From Saprospiraceae bacterium (GTDB taxonomy: Bacteria; Bacteroidota; Bacteroidia; Chitinophagales; Saprospiraceae): a stretch of 64,000 bases of DNA. The position numbers and the translations under genes were made by a program. Positions 52,365-63,179 of this stretch are shown one piece after another. The stretch lies in assembly GCA_016714985.1 (NCBI GenBank), contig JADKBS010000019.1, forward strand, positions 62,001-126,000. The letters run 5' to 3'. The first letter of the stretch is position 1. Every line of letters starts with the position of its first letter. A model generated the notes under the pieces. That model saw only the letters and a program-made list of their open reading frames with translations, had not been told where the DNA came from and made no database searches.

Positions 52365-52515
52365 AGTATTCGATTTTGGTTAATAAATACAGGGCCTTTG
52401 GTGCTTACTCAGTGTCCATTGAAAATAACATGATTTGTTTTTGTCATGTTCGGTGTGGGCATTAAACTTACCTGAGGATTGGATTATTGTGCAGCGATGA
52501 CTCTGAACCGTTTTT

Positions 52516-55500
52516 TTAGGCCTTTATCCTCCTATCGAGCAGCCGCCGAAGTTCCACGGCTACCTCCAAATAAGCCGAATTTCTGTCCTTGAAGCTGGAT
52601 ACGGGTTGTTTGTTCCTTGGCAGGCCTGCAATTTGCGATAATGGGGTGTTTTCAATGATGGCAGGTTTGAGGTAGATCGGCACAACGGATGCCCCTTCAT
52701 TTATCCGTTTTTGAAGCGAGGGTTGCATTTCGTTTTCGTATAAATCATCGTTGGACAGGTAGTCGGCGCTGATGAGGAGCAGTATGATGTGAGCTGCATT
52801 CAAGTTGGATTTAATAGCCTTTTCAAATTCCTCACCAGGCCTGATTTTGCTTTGGTCCCAAAATTCCACACCTGTGTCCCTCCTCAACAAAACTAGGTGC
52901 TTGTCCAATTCGATTTTCATGTCCGTGTCTTCCTTGGCATAGGAGATGAATATTTTGATCTTGCCATTATCTGTTTGTGGGCTATGGGAAGTTGTCTGGC
53001 TTCCAGTGTGGCCAATGGTTGAATCTTTTTTATCCTCACTAGGGGATGGCGAACCCTCAAAATTGGGGCTGCCGCTAGCCTTGGGTTCCTCAACGAGCAC
53101 TGCCAATTTGCCCTCTTTTTCTGCATAGATGGCCACATCATAGGCAGCGATTTCGAATACCGAGGGCGGCACAATCTCCCGAAGGAACAGGTTGATCCGC
53201 TCCTTAACAAGTTTGTCGAGCTTGGATAGGTCGCCTGTTTGGGATATTAACTTGTTGAAGTTTTGCTCGAAATCATTTGCCCTATTCCAAATTGGCAATA
53301 ACTTTTCGATGATAATGGTTTCATAATTTGTTATTATATAAAAATCATCAAGCTTGGTTGGAAAATAATCAACTGGAAAATACCTACTGAAATGGTTCTT
53401 AAATATTGCTAGCACCTCCCGCTTATTGTAATTGCTAGGGGATGCGCCTTTTTGTGATTTTAAATAATTAAAAATAGCGTTACTACCCCAACTGTTCCTA
53501 AAAGATTGTTCTAGCACTTTAGCTATTTCTTCCGCTGGCCTATTCAGCCTTTTGAGCAGCTGGCACCTCACAATGGTCAAGCTGATGAAATGAAGTGGCA
53601 GTTTGGTCGTTTGGGCGGTTTTAATGCCTTCTTCTGCATATTCCAACGCTTTTTTATAATCTTGTCTTCGGGCCATTAACCTGGAAAGCAATTCCGAGAG
53701 ATCACATTGGCGCTCGAAATCCAAGTATTTCCTGGCATCACTTATAGCAATTTTCCCAAGTTCGAAGGTACGGGTTAAATCACCAGCAAGCTCATAAAAC
53801 TTGGCTTCCAGTGCACGTAGTGGTGTCCCACTGTTGCGTTCCGTGTGTTCATTGAGCCGCTTCTTCATGCTGTTGAAAGCTGTTTCCTGCCCATACACCA
53901 AGAAATTCTCCAACTCGCTGGCCATTTTCAACTCCCATTTTTTTAAATCTACACTGAGGCGTACCGCTTTCGGGACTTCCAAATTATATAAGCTGGCCAC
54001 ATAAATAAAACTGTTGGGCGATAGCTCCGACAAGGACGTTTCCAAGTATTGCCGGACGTCATTGGTCAAAAGATGTGCAATGCTTTCAGGTGCATCCCCA
54101 CGCCTGAGGGCATGATAGACTTGCTCTGCTTTTGCTTGGGGGGTGTTGTCTTGCTTATAAAATTCAATAGCGAGGTCGTGTATTTTGCGGGCTTTCTCTG
54201 GTTCTTGTTTATCCACAAAGTGTATCAATTGTTTTCGTAGATCGGGGCGGAACCTGAACCTCCCTGTTTCATCAATATTGACCAAAAACGTTTCCTTTTT
54301 TAGTTCTTCGAACAATTCAAATGCTTTGGCTGTATCCACACCTACCAGTTCGCAAGGTTCTGCCAGCACATGTTGGATAATGGCTGGGGAAATATGCCGG
54401 ACCACAAGCCCCGGAAAGGCCAATTTCCTGACATCTGGATTATGGATGTGCTCCACATTCCTTCGGAAAAGCACCTCCTGTATATTTTCCCCCTCCGTTT
54501 TATAAAGCAGCCAATCATGTGACTTATTGCCGGCTTCGAGTTCTTTGATGGCGATGGCAATGGCTAAAGATAAGTTAAGCGGGATGCCGCCTACTTTTTG
54601 GAACAGTAATTTGGCCAAGGTAGCGTCCGTGATACCTTTGGCTACAATAAAGGCCAATGCGGCTGAATCGTCGAATGGGCCAATATACAATTGGGTTGCG
54701 TTTACTTCCTTCGGCAACTCGGATCTGCCAGAAATAACCACCCTGATATTTGGTATTATGTCTAACATTTCCTGTAAAAAATCGAAAAGCAGGATTATAT
54801 CTGTGAACGAAGCCCTGTATTGAACCTCTTCAAAGGAGTCCAGCACGAAGAGCAACGGAGTGTTGTTTAGATTGAGGATGGATTTCCAGATGGTATCGAA
54901 ATCCCGCAAATAATACCTGCGCTCCCCACCCCTGGTGGCCCCCTTCTGCACAATGGATGTGTTTATTTCCGTGTCATGCAAGTCTTTTTCCCATGCAATT
55001 TGGTAACGCTCCAACAAGTTGGATTGGTCGGGATATTGGAGCCTCAGTTGCCGAAGCCCTTCAAAGAGCAGGGTCAAAGGCTCCTTGATGGAAATGCCGG
55101 GCTTGTCGAAGTCCAAGTAAATAAAGGGGATATGGCCCGCTGCGCTACCCTTTAGATGGTCAAGGATGAATTTTGAAATAAGGGTTGACTTGCCAGAACC
55201 TCCAAGCCCGTACAAATGCAATGGTGGCCATTTTTTATGGTTTTTAAGTTGGTTGAGTTCAGCTTCCCGCCCTTGAAAAAACGCTGCCAATTTTTCAAAA
55301 GGTGCGATCAGCTGCTTTTGCCCCATCGTGGCTGTAATGTCTTCCTGCCTTGGAATGCTGTTCGGCGCCACCTCCCTAAGCCAACCTGCGACCTGAAACG
55401 TGGCACCCAGCTCCGCTAGGTTTTGTTGTTCCAATGGCTTTGGTGTGCCAGCAATATACCCATTCAGCACCCTTTGTAGCACATTGTCATCCGTCTCCCC

Positions 55501-55851
55501 TTGGTTGGGAATGTACTGATTAAGTTTGCCGAGCGAATGCCCCATGGTTTTTAGGATTTGAATCCTTTCTGTTGGCTTCAACTGCCATTTCAGCATTTTG
55601 CCATCTACCACAACCTCACTGGATTGTAGCAATTTTTTCAACTCTTGTGCTGTATCAGCTATGGACATGCTGTTGTCTGGCAGTGCATTTTTCAGTTCCT
55701 CTGGCGAAAATGAGGCATGGACAGCCGCAGCTAAAAACAGTGGGGTGTAAGCTCCAGTTTCCTTGCTTCGTTCCGCATTCTTAGCGGCCATTTCGGCTTT
55801 GATTTCTTCCCAGTTGAGCGGTATTTTTTTTATAGTGTTTTCACTGTTCAT
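52516..55851 (-). CDS. STAND NTPase with C-terminal TIR domain
   Basis: 1111 residues, ATG 55851 overlapping the upstream stop (ATGA). Residues 1-200 are a helical N-terminal region of unknown type. The P-loop GLGGSGKST (215-223) and Walker B LLFVLDSFEE (Asp near 338) mark a STAND/NACHT-like ATPase. A winged-helix and TPR-like helical region follow (KAEQVYHALRRGD, YEYAEEG repeats). Residues about 964-1111 are a TIR domain: KIKIFISYAKEDTDMKIELD, RPGEEFEKAIKSNLNAAHII, candidate catalytic Glu in DDLYENEMQPSL. In STAND-TIR proteins, ligand-driven oligomerisation activates NAD cleavage. It is the third gene of the protease/nuclease operon. Confidence 0.88.
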   Translation of the reverse strand: MNSENTIKKIPLNWEEIKAEMAAKNAERSKETGAYTPLFLAAAVHASFSPEELKNALPDNSMSIADTAQELKKLLQSSEVVVDGKMLKWQLKPTERIQILKTMGHSLGKLNQYIPNQGETDDNVLQRVLNGYIAGTPKPLEQQNLAELGATFQVAGWLREVAPNSIPRQEDITATMGQKQLIAPFEKLAAFFQGREAELNQLKNHKKWPPLHLYGLGGSGKSTLISKFILDHLKGSAAGHIPFIYLDFDKPGISIKEPLTLLFEGLRQLRLQYPDQSNLLERYQIAWEKDLHDTEINTSIVQKGATRGGERRYYLRDFDTIWKSILNLNNTPLLFVLDSFEEVQYRASFTDIILLFDFLQEMLDIIPNIRVVISGRSELPKEVNATQLYIGPFDDSAALAFIVAKGITDATLAKLLFQKVGGIPLNLSLAIAIAIKELEAGNKSHDWLLYKTEGENIQEVLFRRNVEHIHNPDVRKLAFPGLVVRHISPAIIQHVLAEPCELVGVDTAKAFELFEELKKETFLVNIDETGRFRFRPDLRKQLIHFVDKQEPEKARKIHDLAIEFYKQDNTPQAKAEQVYHALRRGDAPESIAHLLTNDVRQYLETSLSELSPNSFIYVASLYNLEVPKAVRLSVDLKKWELKMASELENFLVYGQETAFNSMKKRLNEHTERNSGTPLRALEAKFYELAGDLTRTFELGKIAISDARKYLDFERQCDLSELLSRLMARRQDYKKALEYAEEGIKTAQTTKLPLHFISLTIVRCQLLKRLNRPAEEIAKVLEQSFRNSWGSNAIFNYLKSQKGASPSNYNKREVLAIFKNHFSRYFPVDYFPTKLDDFYIITNYETIIIEKLLPIWNRANDFEQNFNKLISQTGDLSKLDKLVKERINLFLREIVPPSVFEIAAYDVAIYAEKEGKLAVLVEEPKASGSPNFEGSPSPSEDKKDSTIGHTGSQTTSHSPQTDNGKIKIFISYAKEDTDMKIELDKHLVLLRRDTGVEFWDQSKIRPGEEFEKAIKSNLNAAHIILLLISADYLSNDDLYENEMQPSLQKRINEGASVVPIYLKPAIIENTPLSQIAGLPRNKQPVSSFKDRNSAYLEVAVELRRLLDRRIKA

Positions 55852-57796
55852 GCTGCTATCATTTTATTTATGACAATATCACAGTAGTCCTTTAATTGAA
55901 CACCTATAGTTTCAACATTTGGCCGTTTGTTGATATCAACTACTGACTCCAATGCCAAGAGGGATTCGTTGATGAAATCGCCTTTGGCCTGAGTTGGGCA
56001 TTTCTCCGTCAGCATAGGCAGCATATCGTAGAAACACCCAAAGAAGGTGCTCAAATCATCATTTCCAAAGGAACTTAATTCCACCTTACGTACAAATGGT
56101 TGAATCTCTATAGGGAGGCCATCCTTGAACCCAGCCAAGATAAGGCGGGCGTTTTTAATGTCATTTTGTACCGCATAAGCGAGGGATTTAATGAAATCAT
56201 TGCAGTCTATAGTCATAGGGAAATTGGTAAGGTCATCCAAATATATCAGAACTGCTTATCCTCCTCTTCGTTGACCAATGTGCTAAAAGAACTAAAAAAG
56301 CTGTTGAGCTTGAATTCTTGTTGGGTGGGTATAGTGTAGTCTATCCCCATTTTCGTCAATAAGTGTTGGGCGAGTTGGAGGCTCGTTGCCAATCCCGCTT
56401 GAGAGAAAAGGGATTTCAGCGGCAGGTAAACCGTAGTCCAATCAAGTTGCTGCGCTACTTGCCTCAGAAAATTGAAACTGTAGGAATAGCCAGTTCGTTG
56501 CTCGCCTGACATCAGCACCACTTTTGCGCCAGTACCCTTCTTGTTGACGACACTTTTCATCGCCAATTTCAATATTGGGCGGGGCACAAACGGCGCCGTT
56601 TGACTTATCATTACCTCTTCAAATGCTGATTCAGTATTAGGTGGGTTTACGCTAGGTGGAGTACTTGGGATTTGGATGGGGTTCAACATCAGCTCCCCAA
56701 AAGTCAAAATACCCAATAGGCCCTTATGCTTTAAGTCTTCTAAAATGAGCATTATAGGTATGCCCTGGTTATAGCCAGGCCGCCAATAATTGGCGTCTCC
56801 AGCATGATGGAGTGCCACCAAATCCCAATCTTCATTGAAACAGGGAGATCCCGAAGACCCCTTTGCGGTATTCGTCTTGTAACGCACCCGCTGCTTTCCA
56901 GCGTCGAAGCCAATCACGCTCTCAGCGTTGTTGTTGGATAGCTGGATGGGTAAATCATCGGGATGCTGGACTATAATCAAAGTGTCCTTTTCCTTCAACT
57001 GGACGCCTGTTTTGTTGAAGGTGAGCCAGCCCCTTGGCATGATCGAATCGCCGGGGTATCCTCTGACATTGCTGGCCAAGGCATTGCCAAGGTCGTCTCT
57101 CAACTTGAGCAAGGCGTAATCCAAATGGCCTGTTGGCCATCGCTTTGCGAGGTCATTCGTTACCTCGTCCATTTCATGGTAAGGGCTTGAAGCCAATATA
57201 GGTTCTACCTCGTCCAACCTAGGTACTCGTTCCCCTTGTTGATGGTACGGGACGTGCCCTGCTCATCGGTGGTTTTGAAATCGAACCGCAGTTTTACATT
57301 ATCTACATGGCTACTATCAATCGCCAGTTCCTCCACGACATGGTAGTTCGTCAATACAAGGTTGGGGCCTACCAAGAATCCGGTTCCCGTTTTTCTGCCC
57401 CTTGCCGTATCAAACTCAATGCGACACACCTGCTGCTCCAGCTTGGCTATTTTTTTCTGCAAAACTCCAAGGTCCATGAATTTTGCCTTGCTTACCAATG
57501 CCCTCTAAATTCGAGACTCCACGGGCAGTCAGGCCTGTGCTTTTTGCAATCTTCAGCAAGGCCTCGTTTTCAGGGAGCTGCGACATGAGCTTGTCAATAA
57601 GCTCAAAATGCCATTTGTCATTAAAGGCACGTGTAACCACTTTGAAAACCATGTTGGCAAAGCTCGGCTCAGCTTTCTCCTCGTCAAAAGGTCGCCCAAT
57701 TTGGGGGCCAAGCCACTCAAATTTCTGTCTATCCAAGGATTCAAAGATGACTTTGCTGAGTGATTGCTTAAGCTCCTCAATTAATTTTTCTTCCAT
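55848..57796 (-). CDS. EAD1-like/trypsin/degenerate NTPase protein, three suspected indels
   Basis: One gene of about 645 residues after three single-base corrections: one extra A near 57481-57484, one missing base near 57216, one missing G near 56255. Residues 1-95 resemble an effector-associated domain (ELKQSLSKVIFESLDRQKFE, AFNDKWHFELIDKLMSQLPE). A trypsin-like domain follows with His in VLTNYHVVEE, Asp in HLDYALLKL and Ser in GSSGSPCF. The C-terminal part looks like a crippled P-loop NTPase: KVVLMSGEQRTGYSYS lacks the normal GKS, while AVLIYLDDLTN is a good Walker B. It ends with ATGA overlapping the STAND-TIR gene and starts 35 bases after the trypsin-NUC1 gene. Confidence 0.78.
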
Positions 57797-57831
57797 AACT
57801 TAGGTCAATCAGATGGGTTTTAAAATTACCA

Positions 57832-59712
57832 TTAAAGCACAATATCGCTCGAGCCTTTGATTAATCTGACGTTATAGACAGATTCATTGCTTTGCAGTGG
57901 GTCACTATCGAGCAGCACCCCGAAATCCAGGCCCGTCTTGTCTTGTATCATCTGGATGGGGACATGAAAGGTCTGGAAATCACCATAAACGAACTCCAAG
58001 TTATTCATGAAGTCTTGCTGACTGACGATGTATCCAGATGATGCTAGCTTGCCATTGTTCACGAATGCCACCACTTTCCAGTAGGCTTCTGGTATTTGGA
58101 ATCCCCTGAAAAATTTGTCAGAATCAGAGAATATCGGCCCCGTGAAAACAGATACTTTCATGTTCTCCGAATCTGCATTTTCAAGGATATAATCCTCCAA
58201 GTCGAGCCATGAGCGAGGGTTGAACCGTTCGTGTTGGGGTGTTGAATTGGTGTAGAAAAAAGTGTCTTCAACAGCTGAAATCGCTTCTTGCCTTGAGTCC
58301 CCCCATGCAGGGTCAATTCGCCTGACCAAATGTCCTCGGTGGAGGTTGGTGTTCACGTACAGCTCTTTTCCTGCCTGATAATTTTCGCTTATCCGTGGGT
58401 CAAAATACCAATTGTCCGATTTCCTTGGCACGCCGTAAAGCAAATTGCCGTCTATGTTAACCGCTGTGAACATTGCCATGCGGCGATCCTTGTGCATTTT
58501 TACCGAATAGTGAATATAATGCAGCATATTTTCCGCTACCCCAGGTATCGGCACTTCAAAAGCTGTCAACTCCTCGCTCAGAATTGGCAAAGGAACCTCA
58601 AAATCACGGCTCAAAAACAGGGGATTATATCCTTTTCTATTGGCCATATCATCTGCTTTCGGAGCAGCCTCATTGCCGCCAGTCGTTGGTGGTAAGTCCT
58701 CGGCGGGCTGGACGGAAACTGGCACCTGTAGTTTGATTTTGGCCAAACGTTGCAATATGGCGGTATTGGTGACCGCATAATTGTTCTTCATGAAAATCCC
58801 AGAATAATGGAGACCAATGGCTTTGCCTTCCGCAATGTCAAATACCACGGAACCTGAATTGCCGCCTAAGGTAGAGCAATCGTGCATGAAAATATGCCCA
58901 TGGGGATGCACACCTGCCATTTTGCCGGGTGCAAGCCGCTTTACATCGTAAATCCCCTTGAAATATTCCTCCATGACGAAGGCATTGTTGCGATTGCCAT
59001 CCCATGCAGGGTAGCCAATTACCACCACATCCATAAAATCATCCAGCTTCAACCTCCTCCTAGACAGTTCAATAGGTGGTGGTAAAAACGGGGTCTTTTC
59101 CACTCGTATCAATGCCATGTCGGGAGCTATGCCATCGTTTTCTTCAAGGAATATGATTTCCGTTATTTGAAAAGGCCTTTTGTCAAGATTCCCGTGTTCA
59201 TGCAAAAAATCTACCCTTGTATTATAAGTTACACCCAATGGGTTTTGGGCAATGAAGAAGTTGTTGCCCTGACGTTTAGTAAATAATTCTGCTACGTGCC
59301 GGTTCGTAATCATGATGTCCTCGTCCAGCATCCAAGCGGTTCCGAGGAATTCGTAGTTTGAATGGTTGAGAATATCCACCCTTCCCACTGAAGGAATAGT
59401 CTCTAGGATAGTAGCCCGATATTTATCCAACCGGTTGTTGATAGCTTTTATATTAGATGGCTCATAGACTCCGTTTTTAATCAATAAAGACGGTCGTCCG
59501 GCTGCCCTGATAATGGCCTCTAAGTTTCCATTGACATGTTGGGCTGGGAACTCCTTTGTGCCGATGAAATGCTCCAATGCTGCCTTGGTGGGCAGGTCAA
59601 GCGACTCCAGTCCTTTGGGTACCAACTGCTCGCTTGTAAGGCCAAGTATTTCGGCCATGACTTCTTCGTCCCGAAAAATGGCGCCACTGCTGGCGTTCTC
59701 AAGTGGGTTCAT
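57832..59712 (-). CDS. Trypsin-like protease fused to NUC1 nuclease
   Basis: 626 residues from ATG 59712. Residues 1-105 are a helical N-terminal region. A trypsin-like protease follows with His 139 (MITNRHVAE), Asp 198 (IAPDMALIRV) and Ser 286 (GGNSGSVVF). Residues about 365-620 are a DNA/RNA non-specific endonuclease (NUC1): HRGHLVRR at 458-465, with His 461 as general base and the usual Asp of DRGH replaced by His, then FYTNSTPQHERFN with the metal-binding Asn near 498. No signal peptide is seen, so it acts in the cytoplasm. It is the first gene of the operon with the EAD1-trypsin and STAND-TIR genes. A protease-nuclease fusion suggests proteolytic control of a toxic nuclease. Confidence 0.88.
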   Translation of the reverse strand: MNPLENASSGAIFRDEEVMAEILGLTSEQLVPKGLESLDLPTKAALEHFIGTKEFPAQHVNGNLEAIIRAAGRPSLLIKNGVYEPSNIKAINNRLDKYRATILETIPSVGRVDILNHSNYEFLGTAWMLDEDIMITNRHVAELFTKRQGNNFFIAQNPLGVTYNTRVDFLHEHGNLDKRPFQITEIIFLEENDGIAPDMALIRVEKTPFLPPPIELSRRRLKLDDFMDVVVIGYPAWDGNRNNAFVMEEYFKGIYDVKRLAPGKMAGVHPHGHIFMHDCSTLGGNSGSVVFDIAEGKAIGLHYSGIFMKNNYAVTNTAILQRLAKIKLQVPVSVQPAEDLPPTTGGNEAAPKADDMANRKGYNPLFLSRDFEVPLPILSEELTAFEVPIPGVAENMLHYIHYSVKMHKDRRMAMFTAVNIDGNLLYGVPRKSDNWYFDPRISENYQAGKELYVNTNLHRGHLVRRIDPAWGDSRQEAISAVEDTFFYTNSTPQHERFNPRSWLDLEDYILENADSENMKVSVFTGPIFSDSDKFFRGFQIPEAYWKVVAFVNNGKLASSGYIVSQQDFMNNLEFVYGDFQTFHVPIQMIQDKTGLDFGVLLDSDPLQSNESVYNVRLIKGSSDIVL

Positions 59713-60010
59713 GTTTTTAGTTTTTGAATTGAAAAATAGCTTGTCAATCCTATATTGCTGGCTCTTGGGCATGGTAAAAAACCAAAGTTTCCCCAAAGGC
59801 ATAAAGTTAACCAAGTGTCTGGGTTGGCAATGCGAGAAACCTCAAAAATGGCAGAATTATGCCATGTTCCAAATCATAAAGACGGATATACGCTGGTCTG
59901 TTACGAAGCTTAGCATGCATAGATTTTACCGCCGACCAAAATGGTTGTCCTTGGTGCACTGCTTTTTACCCAATATTTCCTTTCCTTTGCCCTAATCAAA
60001 ACAACAAACT

Positions 60011-63000
60011 ATGCGCAAACTTTTCCACCACTTCCTCCTGACCACCCTCTTCCTCCTGACCGTCAATGCCCCCGCTTTTTCGCAGAAAAGCAAAAAAAAT
60101 GACCTAACCCCTGGACCCTCTCCTGCCATAAGGTTCGAGGAAAAAATCTATTCCTCCCTGCAATGGCGCAGCATCGGCCCGTTTCGTGGTGGGCGCTCGG
60201 CAGCAGTAACGGGCGTGCCGGGCAAGCCCAAGCTGTTCTACTTCGGTGGAACGGGCGGTGGCGTATGGCGCACACAGGACGGCGGCGTCACTTGGGAGAG
60301 CATCTCCGACGGCTTTTTCGGCGGCTCTATAGGGGCAGTGGCGGTAAGCGAGAGCGACAACAATGTCATTTACGTCGGGGGTGGAGAAGTGACGGTCAGG
60401 GGAAACGTCAGCTATGGCTATGGTGTTTGGAAAAGTGAGGATGCGGGCAAAACTTGGGTGAACGTGGGCTTGAAAAACACCCGCCACATCCCACGCATCC
60501 GAATTCACCCTCAGAATCCCGACCTCGTTTATGCGGCCGTGCTCGGTGATTTGTACAAGGACACCAACGAGCGGGGTGTCTATCGCAGCAAGGACGGTGG
60601 CAAGACCTGGGACAGGGTGCTCTTCGTGAACAATGGTGCAGGGGCGGTTGACCTCAGCTTTGACCCCAACAATCCCCGAATCCTTTATGCTTCCACTTGG
60701 CGGGTGCGCCGCAACCCTCACAGTCTCAGTAGCGGCGGTGAAGGCTCAGCCCTTTGGAAGAGCACTGACAGCGGAGAGACTTGGGCCGAAATTTCAAGAA
60801 CGAAGGCATGCCAAAGGACACCCTCGGCATCATCGGCGTCACGGTCTCACCCGTGAACAGCGACCGGGTTTGGGCCATTGTGGAGGCCAAGAACGGCGGG
60901 GTGTTTCGCTCCGACGACGCAGGGAAGACTTGGAAAAAGTTGAACGAAGACCGCAGCCTCCGCCAACGGGCCTGGTACTACTCTCGGATTTATGCCGATA
61001 CAAAAGACGAGAACACAGTATATGTGGTGAACGTGAGCTACCACAAAAGCACCGATGGCGGCCGCACCTTCAAGTCGCTGGACGCTAACCACGGCGATCA
61101 CCACGACCTTTGGATTGCCCCGGAAGACAACCGCCGCATGATCATGGCCGACGACGGCGGCGGTCAGGTCAGTTACGACGGCGGCGACACTTGGAGCACC
61201 CTCAACAACCAACCAACGGCGCAGTTCTACCGGGTGACAACGGACAACCATTTCCCCTACCGCATCTATGTTGCGCAGCAGGACAACAGCACCTTGCGCA
61301 TAGCGCATCGGACGCAAGGTGGCAGCATCGGCGAGGATGATTGGGAGACAACGGCTGGCTGCGAGTGCGGCCACATCGCCATTGACCCACTGAACAACGA
61401 CATAGTGTATGGCGGTTGCTATGACGGCATCATCGAGCGGCAAGACCACAAAACGGGCTTCAACCGCAGCATCAATGTCTGGCCGAACAATCCGATGGGG
61501 CACGGCGTAGAGGACATGAAGTACCGCTTCCAATGGAACTTCCCCATTTTCTTCTCACCGCACGACCCGAAGAAGCTCTACACGGCCTCCAACCACCTGC
61601 ACGTCACCACCAACGAGGGACAGAGCTGGGAAGTCATCTCCCCCGACCTCACCCGCAACGACCGCTCCAAGCAAGGCTCCAGCGGCGGCCCCATCACCAA
61701 GGACAACACCTCGGTGGAATACTACTGCACCATTTTTGCGGCAGCAGAAAGCCCACGGGTAAAGGACCTGCTCTGGACGGGCAGCGACGACGGCCTCGTG
61801 CAGGTAAGCCGTGATGGGGGCAAAGCTTGGACAGACGTTACGCCCAAGGGGCTGCCCGAATGGATTCAAATCAACAGCCTCGAACCCAGTCCCTACGAGG
61901 ACGGCGGCTGCTATATCGCTGCCACCAACTATAAGAACGGCGACTACCTACCCTACCTCTACAAGACTTCAGATTACGGTAAAACTTGGGTGAAAATTGT
62001 GAATGGCATTGACGCCCAGCATTTTACGAGGGTAGTGCGGGCAGACCCCAAGCGCAAAGGGCTGCTTTACGCTGGCACGGAAACGGGCATGTACCTCAGC
62101 TTCGACGATGGGGCAAACTGGCAGCCGTTCCAACTCAACCTGCCCATCGTTCCCATCACCGACCTCACCATCAAGTACGACAACCTCATCGCTGCCACGC
62201 AGGGCCGCAGCATCTGGATGATGGACGACCTCACCGTGCTGCACCAGCAGGCCGAAGAATTGTCGAAGAAGACCTTCCACCTTTACCGCCCCAAGGACGC
62301 CTACCGCATGGACGGCTTTCAGATAAAAGACCTGAAAACCGCTGGAACCAACCACCCCAGCGGCGTCAACGTCCACTACTACCTGCCCAATGTGGACACC
62401 GCTAAAACCGAGGTGAAAATCGCCTTCCTCGACAGCCGGGACAGCATCATCCGGCAGTTTTCAACGAAGGCAAAGGAAGCGAAAGAGAAGTTTTCGGTGA
62501 AACCCGGTGGCAATACCTTCACCTGGAACACCCGCTACCCCGACGCCAAATCGTTCGAGGGAATGATACTCTGGTGGGCAGGTACGGCTGGCCCGAAGGC
62601 GCTGCCCGGCAACTACAAGGTGCGCCTGACGGTAGGGGAGGAGGTGCAAATGGCCGATTTCCGCATCCTGAAAGACCCTCGCTCGCCCGTCACGGATGCC
62701 GAGTTGCGCCAGCAGTTCGACTTCCTCCTGGGGGTGCGGGACAAGGTGACGGAGGCGCACACGGCCATCGTCCATATCCGTGACCTGCGCCCGCAAATCA
62801 AGGGCTTCACGGGGCGGTTGGACAAGGCAAATGCCGACCACAAACCCATCCTTGACCTTGGCCAGCAGATGGATTCCATTATGACCAAAGTGGAGGAGAG
62901 CCTGTACCAGACCAAGAACCGCTCCGGCCAAGACCCGCTCAACTTCCCCATCCGGCTGACGAACAAGCTGGGTCACCTCACCGCCCTCACCTCCGGCGAC

Positions 63001-63159
63001 TACCCACCTACCGAGCAAGCCGTGGCCGTGCAGCGTGAACTGACGGGCGAGATCGACAAATGGCTGGCGGAGTTTGCGAAAGTGAAAAACGAAATGCTAC
63101 CGAGCTTCAACAAGTTGATACGGGAGAAGGAGGTGGATGCGGTAAGGTTGAAGAAGTAG
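60011..63159 (+). CDS. Sortilin/VPS10-like secreted BNR-repeat protein, one base missing
   Basis: ATG 60011; signal peptide HFLLTTLFLLTVNAPAFSQ. After DLTPGPSPA come a WRSIGPFRGGRSAAV start and many BNR/Asp-box blades (VWRTQDGGVTWESI, VYRSKDGGKTWDRV, LYKTSDYGKTWVKI), the VPS10/sortilin-like propeller common in Bacteroidota. The frame slips near 60795: GAA ATT TCA AGA should be GAA ATT TCC AAG (EISKNEGMPKDTLG), one base missing. The corrected protein is about 1049 residues. The C-terminal part is beta-rich then helical (KVTEAHTAIVHIRDLRP). It is probably periplasmic or outer-membrane associated; the enzymatic role often suggested for this family is unproven. Confidence 0.85.
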
Positions 63160-63179
63160 TCGGGGAGTTTACTTCCCAC

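Noticed and set aside
60103..60127. LTPGPSP peptide in the VPS10-like protein as a coding repeat insertion
   Set aside because: The words resemble a dispersed Bacteroidota repeat, but no palindrome is present here, so evidence is insufficient.
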